From NCBI RefSeq assembly GCF_001279775.1, contig NZ_LGDG01000210.1:1-64000 (forward strand): a DNA stretch of 64,000 bases, given 5' to 3'. A program made the translations under genes and the position numbers. The stretch comes from Streptomyces sp. MMG1533. GTDB lineage: Bacteria > Actinomycetota > Actinomycetes > Streptomycetales > Streptomycetaceae. Of this stretch, positions 41,793 to 52,444 are shown one piece after another; position 1 is the first letter of the stretch, and every line of letters begins with the position of its first letter. The notes under the pieces were generated by a model. That model made no database searches. It was not told the DNA's origin and saw nothing but the letters and a program-made list of their open reading frames with translations.

Positions 41793-43580
41793 ATGACAGA
41801 CCAGCGGCACCCGATACCGTCTTACACCCCGGCGTCCGGTGACGCTGCGCTGAAGCAGGCAGGGGCGGTACCGCTGCGGCCCGCCGATCCGGGGCGCATG
41901 GGGCCGTACGTCGCGCTGGGTCTGCTCGGCAGCGGTGGCATGGGCCGGGTCTATCTGGCGCGGCCCGCCGACGACACTCCGGGGCTCGCCGCCGTCAAGG
42001 TGATCCGCCCCGAGTACGCCGAGAACCCCGATTTCCGGCGGCGGTTCGAGCGGGAGGCCGCGGTGCACGGGCGGGTCGGTGCGCCGCACGCTCCGCGGCT
42101 GCTCGGCAGCGGATTCGAGGACTCGCTCCTGTGGATGGCCACGCAGTACTTACCGGGCCTCAACCTGGCCGACGCCGTCCGCGAGTGCGGTCCGCTGGAG
42201 CCGGCCGGCGTGTGGCGGCTGGTGGCCGAGCTCGGGCAGGCGCTGTCGGCGCTGGCCGCCGCCGGGGTCGTCCACCGGGACCTCAAGCCGTCCAACGTCA
42301 TCCTGTCCCCGCAGGGCGCGCACGTCATCGACTTCGGCATCTCGCAGGCCGCCGACAGCAGTGCGATCACCACGACCGGCAACCGGGTCGGCACACCCGC
42401 CTTCATGTCACCCGAGTACCTGCGCGAGGGCCGCTGCGACACCACCTCCGACGTCTTCTCGCTCGCGTGCTCGCTCGTGTACGCCACCACCGGACACGCG
42501 CCCTTCGGGGACGGGACCGGGGTCGACGTGATGCACCGGGTCGCCTTCGAGGAACCCAAGCTCGAGATCATGGCCGAACTCTCCGCCGCCGACCCCGCGT
42601 TGGCCGCACTGCTGTCCGCCTGCCTCGCCAAGGATCCCGCCGGGCGGCCGACCCCGCAGCAGCTGATCGACGCGGCCACGGCTGCCGGGTACGGCCGCGC
42701 CTCTTCCTGGCAGGAACCGTTGGCCACCCGCCTGATCGCCCGGGAGCAGGGCTGCGAGCTGCTGGAACAGGCTTCCGCCGAGGAGACCGGACACTTCCGT
42801 CCGCCGCCGTGGGAGATGGCGGCTCCCGCGCCCGGCCCGGCGTTCGGTCCCGCGACGCCGCCGGGGCAGCACGGCGGTGCAGGGACGCCCGTGCAGTACG
42901 TCCCCTCCACCGCGCTCCCCTCCACCGCGCACCCGTCCGGCGAGCACGGCGACCGCCGTAAGCGAACGGCGCGCCTCTTCGTCCTCGCAGCCGGCATCGC
43001 CGTGGTCGCCGTCGCCGGGGGTGCCTTCTTCCTCCCCCGCCCCGACCTCGACGAGACGGCCTCCGCCACTCCTACGGCCCCCACGGCGTCCCCCCGAACC
43101 GAGGGGGCCTCGGCCCTGCCCGCCGCCTCCGGCTCGCCCTCCGCCGCCAAAACGAAGGAGACCGCCGAGGAGAAGGTGACGGACGAGGAGTCGGAACGCA
43201 CCGGCAGCGTCCCGTCCGGATCCGCCGGCGGAGCACACTCCGCCCCCGACGACGACCCGACCGCCACCCGCGGCAGCGGCAGTACCCCGACCCCCACCCC
43301 CACCAAGACCGCGGCCGAGCCCGCCGCCCCGCCCTGGATCTCCCAGTGCACCTACTACTCCGGCACCGAACTCACCACCTACGGCGACAAGGGACAACGC
43401 GTCGTCCAGGTGCAGTGCATGCTCACCAAGCGCGGCTACAGCGTCGGCGGCGCGGGCGTGGACGGCCAGTTCGGCGAGGACACCGTGTCGGCGGTCAGGC
43501 TGTTCCAGAGCGACAAGGGGCTGGCTGTCGATGGCGATGTGGGGCCCGACACCTGGGCGGGGTTGCGGAGGTCGACGTGA
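41793..43580 (+). CDS. Membrane Ser/Thr kinase with peptidoglycan-binding outer domain
   Basis: A 595-residue PknB-type kinase. The cytoplasmic domain has Gly loop GSGGMGRV, Lys69 in AAVKV, HRDLKPSNV (161-169), DFG (180-182) and the activation segment GTPAFMSPEYL, all intact. A Pro-rich juxtamembrane region and one helix (about 395-414) follow. The outer part is a long Ser/Thr/Pro linker and, in the last 70 residues, a PG_binding_1 domain (GQRVVQVQCMLTKRGYSVGG, DGQFGEDTVSAVRLFQ) that should bind peptidoglycan. It is a more usual kinase than the FHA-paired ones. It is convergent with purH, with a terminator between. Confidence 0.92.
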   Translation: MTDQRHPIPSYTPASGDAALKQAGAVPLRPADPGRMGPYVALGLLGSGGMGRVYLARPADDTPGLAAVKVIRPEYAENPDFRRRFEREAAVHGRVGAPHAPRLLGSGFEDSLLWMATQYLPGLNLADAVRECGPLEPAGVWRLVAELGQALSALAAAGVVHRDLKPSNVILSPQGAHVIDFGISQAADSSAITTTGNRVGTPAFMSPEYLREGRCDTTSDVFSLACSLVYATTGHAPFGDGTGVDVMHRVAFEEPKLEIMAELSAADPALAALLSACLAKDPAGRPTPQQLIDAATAAGYGRASSWQEPLATRLIAREQGCELLEQASAEETGHFRPPPWEMAAPAPGPAFGPATPPGQHGGAGTPVQYVPSTALPSTAHPSGEHGDRRKRTARLFVLAAGIAVVAVAGGAFFLPRPDLDETASATPTAPTASPRTEGASALPAASGSPSAAKTKETAEEKVTDEESERTGSVPSGSAGGAHSAPDDDPTATRGSGSTPTPTPTKTAAEPAAPPWISQCTYYSGTELTTYGDKGQRVVQVQCMLTKRGYSVGGAGVDGQFGEDTVSAVRLFQSDKGLAVDGDVGPDTWAGLRRST

Positions 43581-43625
43581 TGACGGGGCGATGACGGGCA
43601 TTGGCGATGACGGGCATCGACAAAA

Positions 43626-43659
43626 CCGCCCGTACGCGGCGCGAACCACGTACGGGCGG
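43626..43659. terminator. Bidirectional terminator between the kinase gene and purH
   Basis: Perfect 11-base arms CCGCCCGTACG and CGTACGGGCGG around a 12-base loop, in the 108-bp space between two convergent genes. It can serve both strands; on the minus strand the stem is followed by TTTTG. Confidence 0.85.
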
Positions 43660-43688
43660 AGGGGTGAGCCGTCGTAGGGACTGGGCGG

Positions 43689-45254
43689 CTAGTGGAAGAA
43701 GTGCCGCGTCCCCGTGAAGTACATCGTGATGCCGGCCTTCTGAGCGGCCTCGACGACCAGTTCGTCGCGGACCGAACCGCCGGGCTGGACGATGGCCTTG
43801 ATGCCGGCGGCGCTCAGGACGTCGATGTTGTCGGGGAACGGGAAGAAGGCGTCCGACGCGGCGTACGAGCCCCGGGCCCGCTCCTCCCCGGCGCGCTCGA
43901 CCGCCAGTTTGCAGGAGTCGACGCGGTTGACCTGGCCCATGCCGACGCCGACCGAGGCGCCGTCCTTGGCGAGGAGGATGGCGTTGGACTTGACGGCTCG
44001 GCAGGCCTTCCAGGCGAAGGACAGCTCGCGCAGTTCGGCGGGCGACAGCGCCTCGCCCGTCGCCAGCGTCCAGTTGGCCGGGTCGTCGCCGTCCGCCTGG
44101 AGACGGTCCGTGACCTGGAGCAGCACGCCGCCGTCGACCGGCTTTAGCTCGACCGGGTTCGACGGGCCGCTCGGGGCCTTCAGGACGCGGATGTTCTTCT
44201 TCTTGGCGAGGGCCTCGAGCGCGCCGTCCTCGTAGTCGGGCGCGACGACGACCTCGGTGAAGATCTCGGCGACCTGCTCGGCCATCTCCTTCGACACCGG
44301 GCGGTTGACGGCGATCACGCCGCCGAACGCCGAGAGCGGGTCGCAGGCGTGCGCCTTGCGGTGCGCCTCGGCGACGTCCGCGCCGATGGCGATGCCGCAG
44401 GGGTTGGCGTGCTTGATGATCGCCACGCAGGGCTCGTCGTGGTCGTACGCGGCACGGCGGGCGGCGTCCGTGTCCGTGTAGTTGTTGTACGACATCTCCT
44501 TGCCGTGCAGCTGCTCGGCCTCGGCCAGGCCGCCACCCGTGCCGTCGACGTAGAGGGCGGCCGGCTGGTGCGGGTTCTCGCCGTAGCGGAGGGTGTTCTT
44601 GCGCTCCCAGGTGGCGCCCAGGAAGTCGGGGAACTGCGACTCGTCGGCCGGGGCGTAGGAGGAGGCGAACCACGACGCCACCGCCACGTCGTACGACGCC
44701 GTGTGCTGGAAGGCCTCCGCCGCCAGTCGCTTGCGCGTCGACAGGTCGAAACCGCCGTCGCGGACGGCCGCCAGGACGTCGCCGTAGCGGGCCGGGCTGG
44801 TCACCACCGCGACCGACGGGTGGTTCTTCGCCGCCGCGCGCACCATCGACGGGCCGCCGATGTCGATCTGCTCCACGCACTCGTCGGGCGAGGCGCCGGA
44901 GGCGACCGTCTCGCGGAACGGGTAGAGGTTGACCACGACCAGGTCGAACGGCTCGACGCCGAGTTCGGCGAGCTGGCGCCGGTGGTCCTCCAGCCGGAGG
45001 TCCGCGAGGATGCCCGCGTGGACCTTCGGGTGCAACGTCTTGACGCGGCCGTCCAGGCACTCGGGGAAGCCGGTGAGCTCCTCGACCTTGGTGACGGGAA
45101 CACCGGCGGCGGCGATGCGGGAGGCGGTCGACCCGGTGGAGACGAGCTCCACGCCCGCCTCGTGCAGGCCGCGTGCCAGGTCTTCGAGGCCCGTCTTGTC
45201 GTAGACGCTGACGAGCGCCCGTCGGATGGCCCGCTTGTTGCTCTCGGCGGTCAC
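43689..45254 (-). CDS. purH: Bifunctional AICAR transformylase/IMP cyclohydrolase
   Basis: A 521-residue enzyme for the last two steps of IMP synthesis. The N-terminal IMP cyclohydrolase part starts [20 protein letters not shown] and contains [15 protein letters not shown]. The C-terminal transformylase part has [23 protein letters not shown] with the catalytic Lys/His, and ends GTRHFFH, the canonical PurH terminus. GTG 45254 overlaps the purN stop by four bases. Formyl groups come from folate made by FolD. Confidence 0.97.
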   Translation of the reverse strand: MTAESNKRAIRRALVSVYDKTGLEDLARGLHEAGVELVSTGSTASRIAAAGVPVTKVEELTGFPECLDGRVKTLHPKVHAGILADLRLEDHRRQLAELGVEPFDLVVVNLYPFRETVASGASPDECVEQIDIGGPSMVRAAAKNHPSVAVVTSPARYGDVLAAVRDGGFDLSTRKRLAAEAFQHTASYDVAVASWFASSYAPADESQFPDFLGATWERKNTLRYGENPHQPAALYVDGTGGGLAEAEQLHGKEMSYNNYTDTDAARRAAYDHDEPCVAIIKHANPCGIAIGADVAEAHRKAHACDPLSAFGGVIAVNRPVSKEMAEQVAEIFTEVVVAPDYEDGALEALAKKKNIRVLKAPSGPSNPVELKPVDGGVLLQVTDRLQADGDDPANWTLATGEALSPAELRELSFAWKACRAVKSNAILLAKDGASVGVGMGQVNRVDSCKLAVERAGEERARGSYAASDAFFPFPDNIDVLSAAGIKAIVQPGGSVRDELVVEAAQKAGITMYFTGTRHFFH

Positions 45255-45889
45255 TGGATAACTACCTTTCGTCCCTCGATGCGATAGCCGTTGCGGGCGA
45301 GCCGCCCCACGACATCGACGAGCAGCCTTCGCTCGACTTCCTTGATGCGCTCGTGCAGAGCGGCACCCTCGTCCTCGTAGTCCTCCTCCCGGACCTCCAC
45401 CACGCCCTGCGCGATGATCGGTCCGGTGTCGACGCCGTCGTCGACGAAGTGGACGGTGCAGCCGGTGACCCTGGCGCCGTACGCGAGCGCGTCGCGGACG
45501 CCGTGGGCGCCGGGAAAACTGGGGAGGAGAGCGGGGTGGGTGTTCACGAACCGCCCGCCGAAGCGCGCGAGGAACTCCTTGCCCACGATCTTCATGAACC
45601 CTGCGGAGACCACGAGGTCGGGCTCGTAGGCGGCCGTCGCCTCGGCGAGCGCCGCGTCCCACTCCTCACGCGTCCCGTAGTCCTTCACCCTGCGGACGAA
45701 GGTGGGGATCCCGGCGCGCTCGGCTCGGGCCAGTCCTTCGATGCCCGCGCGGTCCGCACCGACGGCCACGATCTCGGCGCCGTAGGCCTCGCTGCCGACG
45801 GTCTGGATGGCGTCGAGCAACGCCTGCAGGTTCGTACCGGAACCGGAGACCAGCACGACGAGGCGCTTGGCCACGGGCTTGGCGGCCAC
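45251..45889 (-). CDS. purN: Phosphoribosylglycinamide formyltransferase
   Basis: A 212-residue enzyme that transfers a formyl group from 10-formyl-tetrahydrofolate to [23 protein letters not shown] is the N-terminal nucleotide site, and [12 protein letters not shown] with [13 protein letters not shown] carry the catalytic Asn, His and Asp. GTG 45889 was chosen because GAAAGG lies upstream and because longer starts run into non-conserved sequence. It overlaps purH, forming a two-gene operon. Confidence 0.96.
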   Translation of the reverse strand: MAAKPVAKRLVVLVSGSGTNLQALLDAIQTVGSEAYGAEIVAVGADRAGIEGLARAERAGIPTFVRRVKDYGTREEWDAALAEATAAYEPDLVVSAGFMKIVGKEFLARFGGRFVNTHPALLPSFPGAHGVRDALAYGARVTGCTVHFVDDGVDTGPIIAQGVVEVREEDYEDEGAALHERIKEVERRLLVDVVGRLARNGYRIEGRKVVIQ

Positions 45890-46143
45890 GGTGGGACCCT
45901 TTCTCGGGGGTGCGTTTGTACGGTCGTACGAATGCTTCGCGCCCCGGGATACGGGGAAGTCTACGAAGCGGCCGACCGTCAGCAACGATACCGGCACACC
46001 GGGCGGCCCCCACGGGACGGGGGCTTGGCCGGAAGGTAGCGTCTGGAAGGAGCGGGCTCGGGAACGCGGTCGTCGTACGGCGCGTTCTCCAAGTGACAGC
46101 TCAGGACAGACAGCCGTATCACCTAGGGGAAGACGCTCACTTG

Positions 46144-46959
46144 ATGCCGGACCGCAGTCTGCGACTCCTTACGCTCCCCCCGCAGTCATCGCAGGGAGGG
46201 GAGCGCAGCGGCGTGCTTCTGCGGGAGCGCCCCGCCTCACCGCCCGACGCCCCTTCGGACAAGCAGCACGGCGAGGGGCAGGGCGGCGGCGCGGGCACGG
46301 AGGACAACCCCTTCGCACCGCCGCCGGAGGGCACACCGGACCGGCCGTGGCAGCCTCGCCACCCGGCGGGCGGCGAGGGTGACGAGGGCGGCCGGGGGGC
46401 CGACGGTTCGCAGGGCGACGGCGGTGACGCCCCCTGGGGCAGTCAGTGGAGCGACCGGCAGCCCGGCCGCTCCCCCGGTGGCTTCGGCGAGCGCCCCGGT
46501 GCCGGTCCCGAGGGGCCGGGCCCGGGCGGCGGCGGGCAGGGCCCGGGGCTGCGCTGGGACCCGACGGACCCGGCCCAGCGGCGCGCGCGGTACGCCCTCC
46601 TGTCCGGCATGTGGGCTTTCTTCTTCGCCCTGTTCAGCTGGCCTTATGTGGCACTGCTGCTCGGTGCGCTGGCCCTGTACTGGGGCATCGGCGCCCTGCG
46701 CGCCAAGCCCGGCGCCGCCGCCCCTGACCCGAACATCCCGGCGCACGCGCAGACCGGCCGCCCGCAGCGGACCGCCGCGGTGAGCGGCCTGGTCACGGCG
46801 TCCCTGGCCATCGCCCTGGTCGCCGCGGGCTTCACCGTGAAGCTGGTCTACAGCGACTACTACACCTGCACGAACGACGCCCTCACCAACGAGGCGAAGC
46901 AGACCTGCTCGGAGCTTCTGCCGAAGGAGCTGCGGGGGGTGTTGGGGGCGAGTAGCTGA
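46144..46959 (+). CDS. Small integral membrane protein with Gly/Pro-rich N-terminus
   Basis: A 271-residue protein. Residues 1-140 are polar and Gly/Pro/Asp-rich. Two or three membrane helices follow ([20 protein letters not shown] with the next helix, then [20 protein letters not shown]), and a short C-terminal tail with two Cys ([16 protein letters not shown]). No characterised family was recognised; the position beside purN is conserved in Streptomyces. ATG 46144 was chosen from the [13 protein letters not shown] start; there is no strong ribosome site. Confidence 0.7.
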   Translation: MPDRSLRLLTLPPQSSQGGERSGVLLRERPASPPDAPSDKQHGEGQGGGAGTEDNPFAPPPEGTPDRPWQPRHPAGGEGDEGGRGADGSQGDGGDAPWGSQWSDRQPGRSPGGFGERPGAGPEGPGPGGGGQGPGLRWDPTDPAQRRARYALLSGMWAFFFALFSWPYVALLLGALALYWGIGALRAKPGAAAPDPNIPAHAQTGRPQRTAAVSGLVTASLAIALVAAGFTVKLVYSDYYTCTNDALTNEAKQTCSELLPKELRGVLGASS

Positions 46960-46968
46960 CGGCGGCCC

Positions 46969-48594
46969 TCAGAGGCCGTCGGGTGGCTCCGGCGGTCGTG
47001 ACTCAGACGGTCGTGACTCCGACGGTTGCGATTCGGACGGTCGCGATTCGGACGGTGCCGACTCCGCGGACGCCTCCCTCAGCGCCGCCCAGCGCGCCTC
47101 GCGCGCCACGTCGTCGTCGTGCCACAGCGGCTGCGCGGCCTCCGTGGGCAGGAAGTCGTAGGGCTCGAAGGTGTCGTCGTCGGCCGTCGGCACCGCCACG
47201 GCCTTCGGTACCTCCACCCGCGGCTTCCCGATGGTCGCCTCACGCTCCCCGCCTTTCTCGCGTTCCGCCCGCCCCTTGCCCTCCCGGCACCGCCACGCCC
47301 GCAGCCCCAGCGCCGTAGGAACCCCCAGCGCCGAGGTCCACGCCAGGGCCGCCGCCCCCGTCTGCCACCACACCGGCCCGAATCGGGCCAGCGCGCCGAC
47401 GCCGAGCGGCCCGCCCGCGAGCGCCGCGAGGACGGAGACCAGGGCCGCACACAGGACGGCCGCCAATGCGGCGGTCCCGGCGGTCCGGCCCTGCGACCAC
47501 GCAGCAGTCCGGCCCTCGTCGCCTCCCGCAGACCCGTCGGCGACCCGTCCCACGAACCACCCCACCGTGCCCCCGACCGCCACCGGCACCACGCCCGCCG
47601 CCCAGTGCAGAGGCGTCCCGGTGCCCGTGTCCGGTACCGCCGCCAGCAGTGGAAACGGCGGGAGCAACGGAGCGGGGGCGGAGGCAAGGGGCGTCACGGC
47701 GTGGCCGACGCCGAGGGTGAAGCCGGGGCCGAGGGCGTACGACCCCGCCCACATCACCGCGTTCGGGACCAGGGCGAGGCAGAGCACCAGGATGGCGAAC
47801 CGGCCCGACCATCCCTCCGTGAGCTGGACGAACGCCCCCCGGGCCGCCCCGCCGTGCCACACCAGCGACACCGCCAGCAGCAGCGCCCCACTTCCGACGA
47901 GCACCGCCGCCCCCGCGCCCGCGGCCCGCGCGGCCGTGTCGAGGCGGCCCGGGGCGTCCGGGCCGAGGACGTGCCGTCGCAGGCCCGTCGGCAGCAGGAT
48001 CAGCACCTCGTCCACCATCTCGCGCGGGCGGCCGTACGCCATCCACACCCCCGTGCCCGCCGCCACCGTCACGACCAGCGGCACGCTCACGCTCGTCCAC
48101 ACCCACGACGGCCGCAGGCCGCCGCCCGTCGCGTAGAGCGCGGCGGCGGCGCCGACGGCGAGATAGCCGAGGACGACGCCCGCACAGGCCGTCCTCCCCG
48201 AGACAGCCGTCCGTCCGTCGTCCTCCTCTCCCCCGTCGGTCGCGTCCCGTGCCGCCCGGTGCACCAGCCAGAGCGGCAGCGCGAGGAGCAGCAGCGGGGT
48301 GACGCCGACGGGCGCGGGGACGCCGGAGAGCGTGTCGGTGCGGACCAGTTCGGCTCCGTGGGCCAGCAGCCACAGCGCCGCGGCGACGTGCAGCGCACCG
48401 TCGGGCCCGCTGTCGGGGTAGGGCGAGCTGATCCACAGCACCATCACGAGGACGGCGAACGAACCGAGTCCCAGTCCGGCGGCGATCGCACCGCCCAGGA
48501 GGCCGGCGGCGAGTCCGGGCGGCCGGTCGCGCAACCGGGTGAGCAGGGACGACAACGACGGTCGGCGTGCGGTCATGTGGATCACGGCCCTCAT
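46969..48594 (-). CDS. DUF6350 multi-pass membrane protein
   Basis: A 541-residue protein with about ten to twelve membrane helices, such as [20 protein letters not shown] and [20 protein letters not shown]. It fits the DUF6350 group, which lies between purN and sucD in Streptomyces. Role unknown. The cytoplasmic tail of about 100 residues contains a [12 protein letters not shown] patch and ends in an SESRP repeat. ATG 48594 and ATG 48576 are both possible; GGGAG is close to the first. Confidence 0.82.
   Translation of the reverse strand: MRAVIHMTARRPSLSSLLTRLRDRPPGLAAGLLGGAIAAGLGLGSFAVLVMVLWISSPYPDSGPDGALHVAAALWLLAHGAELVRTDTLSGVPAPVGVTPLLLLALPLWLVHRAARDATDGGEEDDGRTAVSGRTACAGVVLGYLAVGAAAALYATGGGLRPSWVWTSVSVPLVVTVAAGTGVWMAYGRPREMVDEVLILLPTGLRRHVLGPDAPGRLDTAARAAGAGAAVLVGSGALLLAVSLVWHGGAARGAFVQLTEGWSGRFAILVLCLALVPNAVMWAGSYALGPGFTLGVGHAVTPLASAPAPLLPPFPLLAAVPDTGTGTPLHWAAGVVPVAVGGTVGWFVGRVADGSAGGDEGRTAAWSQGRTAGTAALAAVLCAALVSVLAALAGGPLGVGALARFGPVWWQTGAAALAWTSALGVPTALGLRAWRCREGKGRAEREKGGEREATIGKPRVEVPKAVAVPTADDDTFEPYDFLPTEAAQPLWHDDDVAREARWAALREASAESAPSESRPSESQPSESRPSESRPPEPPDGL
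46991..47056. repeat. 15-bp repeat encoding SESRP units
   Basis: About four imperfect copies of a 15-bp unit (TCGTGACTCAGACGG and variants) encode the C-terminal [10 protein letters not shown] repeat of the DUF6350 protein. Confidence 0.85.
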
Positions 48595-48690
48595 GCTCCC
48601 AATGACACACGCTTTCCGGCCGTAACAGGCGAACCTCCGAAGTGTCGCTCAATATACGTTTATGTACTTTTTCGTACGAAGGGGTGCCCG

Positions 48691-49815
48691 GTGACGCAGA
48701 GTCCTGCAACCCCGCTTCCCCCGCCGAAGGAGCGCCGACGCCTGCGCGAGGCCGCGTCGTTGACGCAGGCTCAGGTCGCGGCACGACTGGGCGTCACCCC
48801 GGCGACCGTACGCGCGTGGGAGACCGGCCGTACGACGCCGCGCGGCCGGAAGCGGGAGGCGTACGCGAAGCTGCTGGCCAGGTCGGCGAACGACGCCGCC
48901 GACAGCCCCGTACGAACGGAAGACCCCCCGGCACCCGAGCCACCGTCCACACCGAGCCCCCCACCGAGTCCCGCACCGGCCCCCCAACCGGCCCCCGAAC
49001 CGGACGTCCCCGCACCTCCCCTGACACCTTCTCAGGCCTTCGACGCCCTGTACGCGTTCTGCGCCCCCGCCCTCGTTCGGCAGGCCTATCTGCTCACCGG
49101 CCGGCGTGAACTCGCGCGCGAGTCGGTCGAGCGGGCCTTCCAACTCGCCTGGCAGCGCTGGCCCGAGGTGGCCGTCGACCGGGATCCCGGGGGCTGGGTG
49201 CGGGCCATGGCGTACGAGTACGCCCTCTCCCCCTGGCATCGCTTCCGGCCCCGCCACCGGCACCCCGAGGCGCCGCCCGCGGACGCGTCCGACCGCGCAC
49301 TGATGGACGTACTGCTGACGCTCCCGCCGCCGCACCGCCGCACGCTCCTGCTGTACGACGGTGTCGGCCTCGACCTGCCGGAGACGGCTGCGGAGACGGA
49401 GGCGAGCACGCCGGCGACGGCGAACCGGCTGCTGCACGCGCGGGAGGCGGTCGCCGCACGGCTGCCGGAGCTGTCCGACCCCGCGGAGCTCGCCCGGCGG
49501 CTGGCCGAACTGGCCTCCACCGAGCGGCTGCGGGCCGCCAAGCCACCGACGGTGCGGACGGTCAGTGAGCGCAGGGCGCGCTTCTGGACGCGGGCGGCCA
49601 TCGCCTTCACGGTCGCCCTGATCGGGGCGACGGCGCTGACGGTGCGGACGGCGCCCACGCGGTACGAACCGCCGGTGGCTCCGGGCGAGACGGTGCAGGG
49701 GGTGCCGCCTCGGGTGGCGCCGGGTTCCCTGTCGAAGGCGGAGGCGAAGCTGCGGGCGAAATTGCGGGGGGAGATGGTGAGCGGGCCGATGAGGTTGGCT
49801 CCGCAAGCACACTGA
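48691..49815 (+). CDS. XRE HTH fused to sigma-70-like domains with C-terminal membrane helix
   Basis: A 374-residue protein. Residues 12-60 are an XRE helix-turn-helix (SLTQAQVAARLGVTPATVRA, then WETGRTTP). A Pro-rich linker leads to a region resembling ECF sigma region 2 (FDALYAFCAPALVRQAYLLT, then ESVERAFQLAWQRW) and a region 4-like part (LMDVLLTLPPPHRRTLLLYD) with degenerate recognition residues. One membrane helix (ARFWTRAAIAFTVALIGATA) is near residue 310. So it combines a DNA-binding domain, a sigma-like core and a membrane anchor; whether it binds RNA polymerase is unknown. GTG 48691 follows AAGGGG. Divergent from the DUF6350 gene. Confidence 0.78.
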   Translation: MTQSPATPLPPPKERRRLREAASLTQAQVAARLGVTPATVRAWETGRTTPRGRKREAYAKLLARSANDAADSPVRTEDPPAPEPPSTPSPPPSPAPAPQPAPEPDVPAPPLTPSQAFDALYAFCAPALVRQAYLLTGRRELARESVERAFQLAWQRWPEVAVDRDPGGWVRAMAYEYALSPWHRFRPRHRHPEAPPADASDRALMDVLLTLPPPHRRTLLLYDGVGLDLPETAAETEASTPATANRLLHAREAVAARLPELSDPAELARRLAELASTERLRAAKPPTVRTVSERRARFWTRAAIAFTVALIGATALTVRTAPTRYEPPVAPGETVQGVPPRVAPGSLSKAEAKLRAKLRGEMVSGPMRLAPQAH

Positions 49816-49820
49816 ACAGA

Positions 49821-49861
49821 GGCAAGGGCCCGCACCCTCGATGAGGATGCGGGCCCTTGCC
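49821..49861. terminator. Bidirectional terminator between the XRE gene and sucD
   Basis: Arms GGCAAGGGCCCGCA and TGCGGGCCCTTGCC, extended by a partial inner stem, between convergent genes. Confidence 0.9.
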
Positions 49862-49891
49862 CGTGGTTCAGCTTCAGCCGGCGGGGCTGTA

Positions 49892-50776
49892 CTAGCTGCC
49901 GAGAATGGCGCGCGCCAGCTTCGCCGTCTCGGTCGGCGTCTTGCCGACCTTGACGCCGGCGGCCTCGAGGGCCTCCTTCTTGGCCGCGGCCGTGCCGGAG
50001 GAGCCGGAGACGATGGCGCCGGCGTGGCCCATGGTCTTGCCCTCGGGCGCGGTGAAGCCGGCGACGTAGCCGACGACCGGCTTCGTCACGTTCTTGGCGA
50101 TGAAGTCCGCCGCACGCTCCTCGGCGTCGCCGCCGATCTCGCCGATCATGACGATCAGGTCGGTGTCGGGGTCGGCCTCGAAGGCGGCCAGAGCGTCGAT
50201 GTGCGTGGTGCCGATGACGGGGTCGCCACCGATGCCCACCGCCGACGAGAAGCCGATGTCACGCAGCTCGTACATCATCTGGTACGTCAGCGTGCCGGAC
50301 TTCGAGACCAGGCCGATGCGGCCCGGCTTCGTGATGTCGCCCGGGATGATGCCGGCGTTGGACTGGCCCGGGGTGATGAGACCGGGGCAGTTCGGGCCGA
50401 TGATCCGGGTCTTGTTGCCCTTCGACACGGCGTACGCGTAGAACGCGGCCGAGTCGTGGACCGCGATGCCCTCGGTGATGACGACCGCGAGGGGGATCTC
50501 GGCGTCGATCGCCTCGACGACGGCGGCCTTGGAGAAGGCCGGCGGCACGAAGAGGACGGACACGTTGGCGCCCGTCTTCTCGATCGCCTCGGCGACCGTG
50601 CCGAAGACCGGGATCTCGGTGCCGTCGATGTCGACGGACTGACCCGCCTTGCGGGGGTTCACACCACCGACGATGTTCGTGCCGTCCGCCAGCATGAGCT
50701 TGGTGTGCTTCATGCCCGTGGCACCGGTCATGCCCTGGACGATGACCTTGCTGTCCTTGTTGAGGAAGATAGCCAT
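49892..50776 (-). CDS. sucD: Succinyl-CoA ligase alpha subunit
   Basis: A 294-residue subunit of the TCA-cycle enzyme that makes succinate and a nucleoside triphosphate from succinyl-CoA. The CoA fold starts [31 protein letters not shown] lies in the ligase domain, and the phosphorylated His is in [11 protein letters not shown]. It follows sucC by 21 bases and shares its transcript. Confidence 0.97.
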   Translation of the reverse strand: MAIFLNKDSKVIVQGMTGATGMKHTKLMLADGTNIVGGVNPRKAGQSVDIDGTEIPVFGTVAEAIEKTGANVSVLFVPPAFSKAAVVEAIDAEIPLAVVITEGIAVHDSAAFYAYAVSKGNKTRIIGPNCPGLITPGQSNAGIIPGDITKPGRIGLVSKSGTLTYQMMYELRDIGFSSAVGIGGDPVIGTTHIDALAAFEADPDTDLIVMIGEIGGDAEERAADFIAKNVTKPVVGYVAGFTAPEGKTMGHAGAIVSGSSGTAAAKKEALEAAGVKVGKTPTETAKLARAILGS

Positions 50777-50797
50777 GGCTGTGTCTGTCCCTCTTCC

Positions 50798-51976
50798 TTA
50801 CTTCGCAGCCGCGAGCTCGGCGGCCTTGTCGGCCGCGCCGTCCATGGTGTCCACGCGCTGTACCAGCGGGTGGTTGGCGTCGGAGAGGATCTTGCGACCC
50901 AGCTCGGCGTTGTTGCCGTCGAGGCGGACGACGAGCGGCTTGGTGACTTCCTCGCCCCTGTCCGCGAGCAGCTGCAGCGCCTGCACGATGCCGTTGGCGA
51001 CCTCGTCGCAGGCGGTGATGCCGCCGAAGACGTTGACGAAGACGGACTTGACGTCCGGGTCGCCGAGGATGATCTCCAGGCCGTTCGCCATGACCGCGGC
51101 GGAGGCGCCGCCGCCGATGTCGAGGAAGTTGGCGGGCTTGACTCCACCGTGCGCCTCACCGGCGTACGCGACGACGTCCAGGGTGCTCATGACGAGACCC
51201 GCGCCGTTGCCGATGATGCCGACCTCACCGTCGAGCTTGACGTAGTTGAGGTTCTTCTCCTTGGCGGCGGCCTCGAGCGGGTTGGCCGCGTCCTTGTCGG
51301 CGAGAGCCTCGTGCTCCGGCTGACGGAACTCGGCGTTCTCGTCCAGGGAGACCTTGCCGTCCAGGGCGATGACGTCACCGGAGGCGACCTTCGCCAGCGG
51401 GTTGACCTCGACGAGGAGCGCGTCCTCGGCGATGAAGGTCTTCCACAGGGTGACGAGGACGCCTGCCACCTTGTCGGCGACCTCGGCCGGGAACTTCGCG
51501 GCCGCGACGATCTCGCGGGCCTTCTCGGGGGTCACACCCTCGTTGGCGTCGATCGGGGTCTTCGCGACGGCCTCGGGGCGGTTGGCCGCCACCTCCTCGA
51601 TCTCCATGCCGCCCTCGACGGAGGCGATGGAGAGGAAGGTGCGGTTGGTGCGGTCGAGGAGGAAGGAGACGTAGTACTCCTCCAGGATCTCCGGGGCCGT
51701 CTCGGCGATCATCACCTTGTGGACCGTGTGGCCCTTGATGTCCATGCCGAGGATGTCCGTCGCGCGGGCGACGGCCTCGTCCGGGGTGGCGGCGAGCTTC
51801 ACGCCACCGGCCTTGCCACGGCCGCCGACCTTCACCTGGGCCTTGACTACGGACTTGCCACCGAGACGCTCAGTGGCTGCGCGGGCCGCCTCAGGCGTGT
51901 CGATGACTTCACCGGCCAGCACCGGTACATCGTGCTTGGCGAAGAGGTCCCTCGCCTGGTACTCGAACAGGTCCAC
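50798..51976 (-). CDS. sucC: Succinyl-CoA ligase beta subunit
   Basis: A 392-residue ATP-grasp subunit. [20 protein letters not shown] opens the domain; [18 protein letters not shown] is the nucleotide-binding loop. EVNPLAKV carries the metal-binding acid, and IVQAL with [11 protein letters not shown] the C-terminal flavodoxin-like part. GTG 51976 gives the canonical N-terminus. First gene of sucCD. Confidence 0.97.
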   Translation of the reverse strand: MDLFEYQARDLFAKHDVPVLAGEVIDTPEAARAATERLGGKSVVKAQVKVGGRGKAGGVKLAATPDEAVARATDILGMDIKGHTVHKVMIAETAPEILEEYYVSFLLDRTNRTFLSIASVEGGMEIEEVAANRPEAVAKTPIDANEGVTPEKAREIVAAAKFPAEVADKVAGVLVTLWKTFIAEDALLVEVNPLAKVASGDVIALDGKVSLDENAEFRQPEHEALADKDAANPLEAAAKEKNLNYVKLDGEVGIIGNGAGLVMSTLDVVAYAGEAHGGVKPANFLDIGGGASAAVMANGLEIILGDPDVKSVFVNVFGGITACDEVANGIVQALQLLADRGEEVTKPLVVRLDGNNAELGRKILSDANHPLVQRVDTMDGAADKAAELAAAK

Positions 51977-52213
51977 GCGCTTCCGTCCCTATCAGTGATC
52001 TCGCGGTTCGTTGTCTGCGTGGGCGTGCCGCGAGGGCAACGTGACGTCCGCCGTCTGTCAGTCACAAGGGAGGCGCACACGGTGTCCGAGCGCGCGGCAT
52101 GTCCGTCTCGCAGGTTATCCCTGCTTGCGGGAGGCCTCTAAATCGCGGGTCACACCTGAGCGGTGATACCTGTCACATGATGCCGGGTTCACTGGCACCC
52201 CGTGCCGAAAGTG

Positions 52214-52254
52214 AAGGGCCTCACCGGGTTGGGGTTGACCCGGTGAGGCCCCTT
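52214..52254. terminator. Hairpin terminator (first of two)
   Basis: AAGGGCCTCACCGGGTT pairs with ACCCGGTGAGGCCCCTT around a short loop. It lies between sucC and the repeat-protein gene, which are on the same strand, so it should end transcripts from 54457. Confidence 0.85.
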
Positions 52255-52278
52255 GAACAGCCCCAAAGGGGCGCGGGG

Positions 52279-52310
52279 CGGGTGATCCTCACCCCAATGA
52301 GGATCACCCG
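52279..52310. terminator. Hairpin terminator (second of two)
   Basis: Perfect 13-base arms CGGGTGATCCTCA and TGAGGATCACCCG around CCCCAA, 25 bases from the first hairpin. Confidence 0.85.
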
Positions 52311-52444
52311 GCCCCATCCGAGAGGTTTCGGCCGGACAAACCGACGGCTTTCGGCCGTCCGGGTCCTGCGACCTCACGGAGTCGGTGGTGGGTGCCGTAC
52401 GGCGGCTCCGTCGGGGGCCGCCGTGGACACCGGTCACAAAGCGG

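Larger units (their letters stand above)
51977..52444. other. 468-bp spacer with the sucC promoter region and two hairpins
   Basis: No gene is visible. 51977-52200 should contain the sucCD promoter, but no consensus was clear. Two hairpins at 52214 and 52279 probably end neighbouring transcripts. 52311-52444 shows nothing further. Confidence 0.6.

Noticed and set aside
39273..42089. 938-residue minus-strand ORF
   Set aside because: It lies antisense to the beta-propeller gene with Arg/Gly/His-rich composition and no domain. It is a by-product of high third-position GC.
47026..48690. Long N-terminal extension of the XRE-sigma gene
   Set aside because: The frame runs antisense through the DUF6350 gene; GTG 48691 has a ribosome site and the HTH begins right after it.
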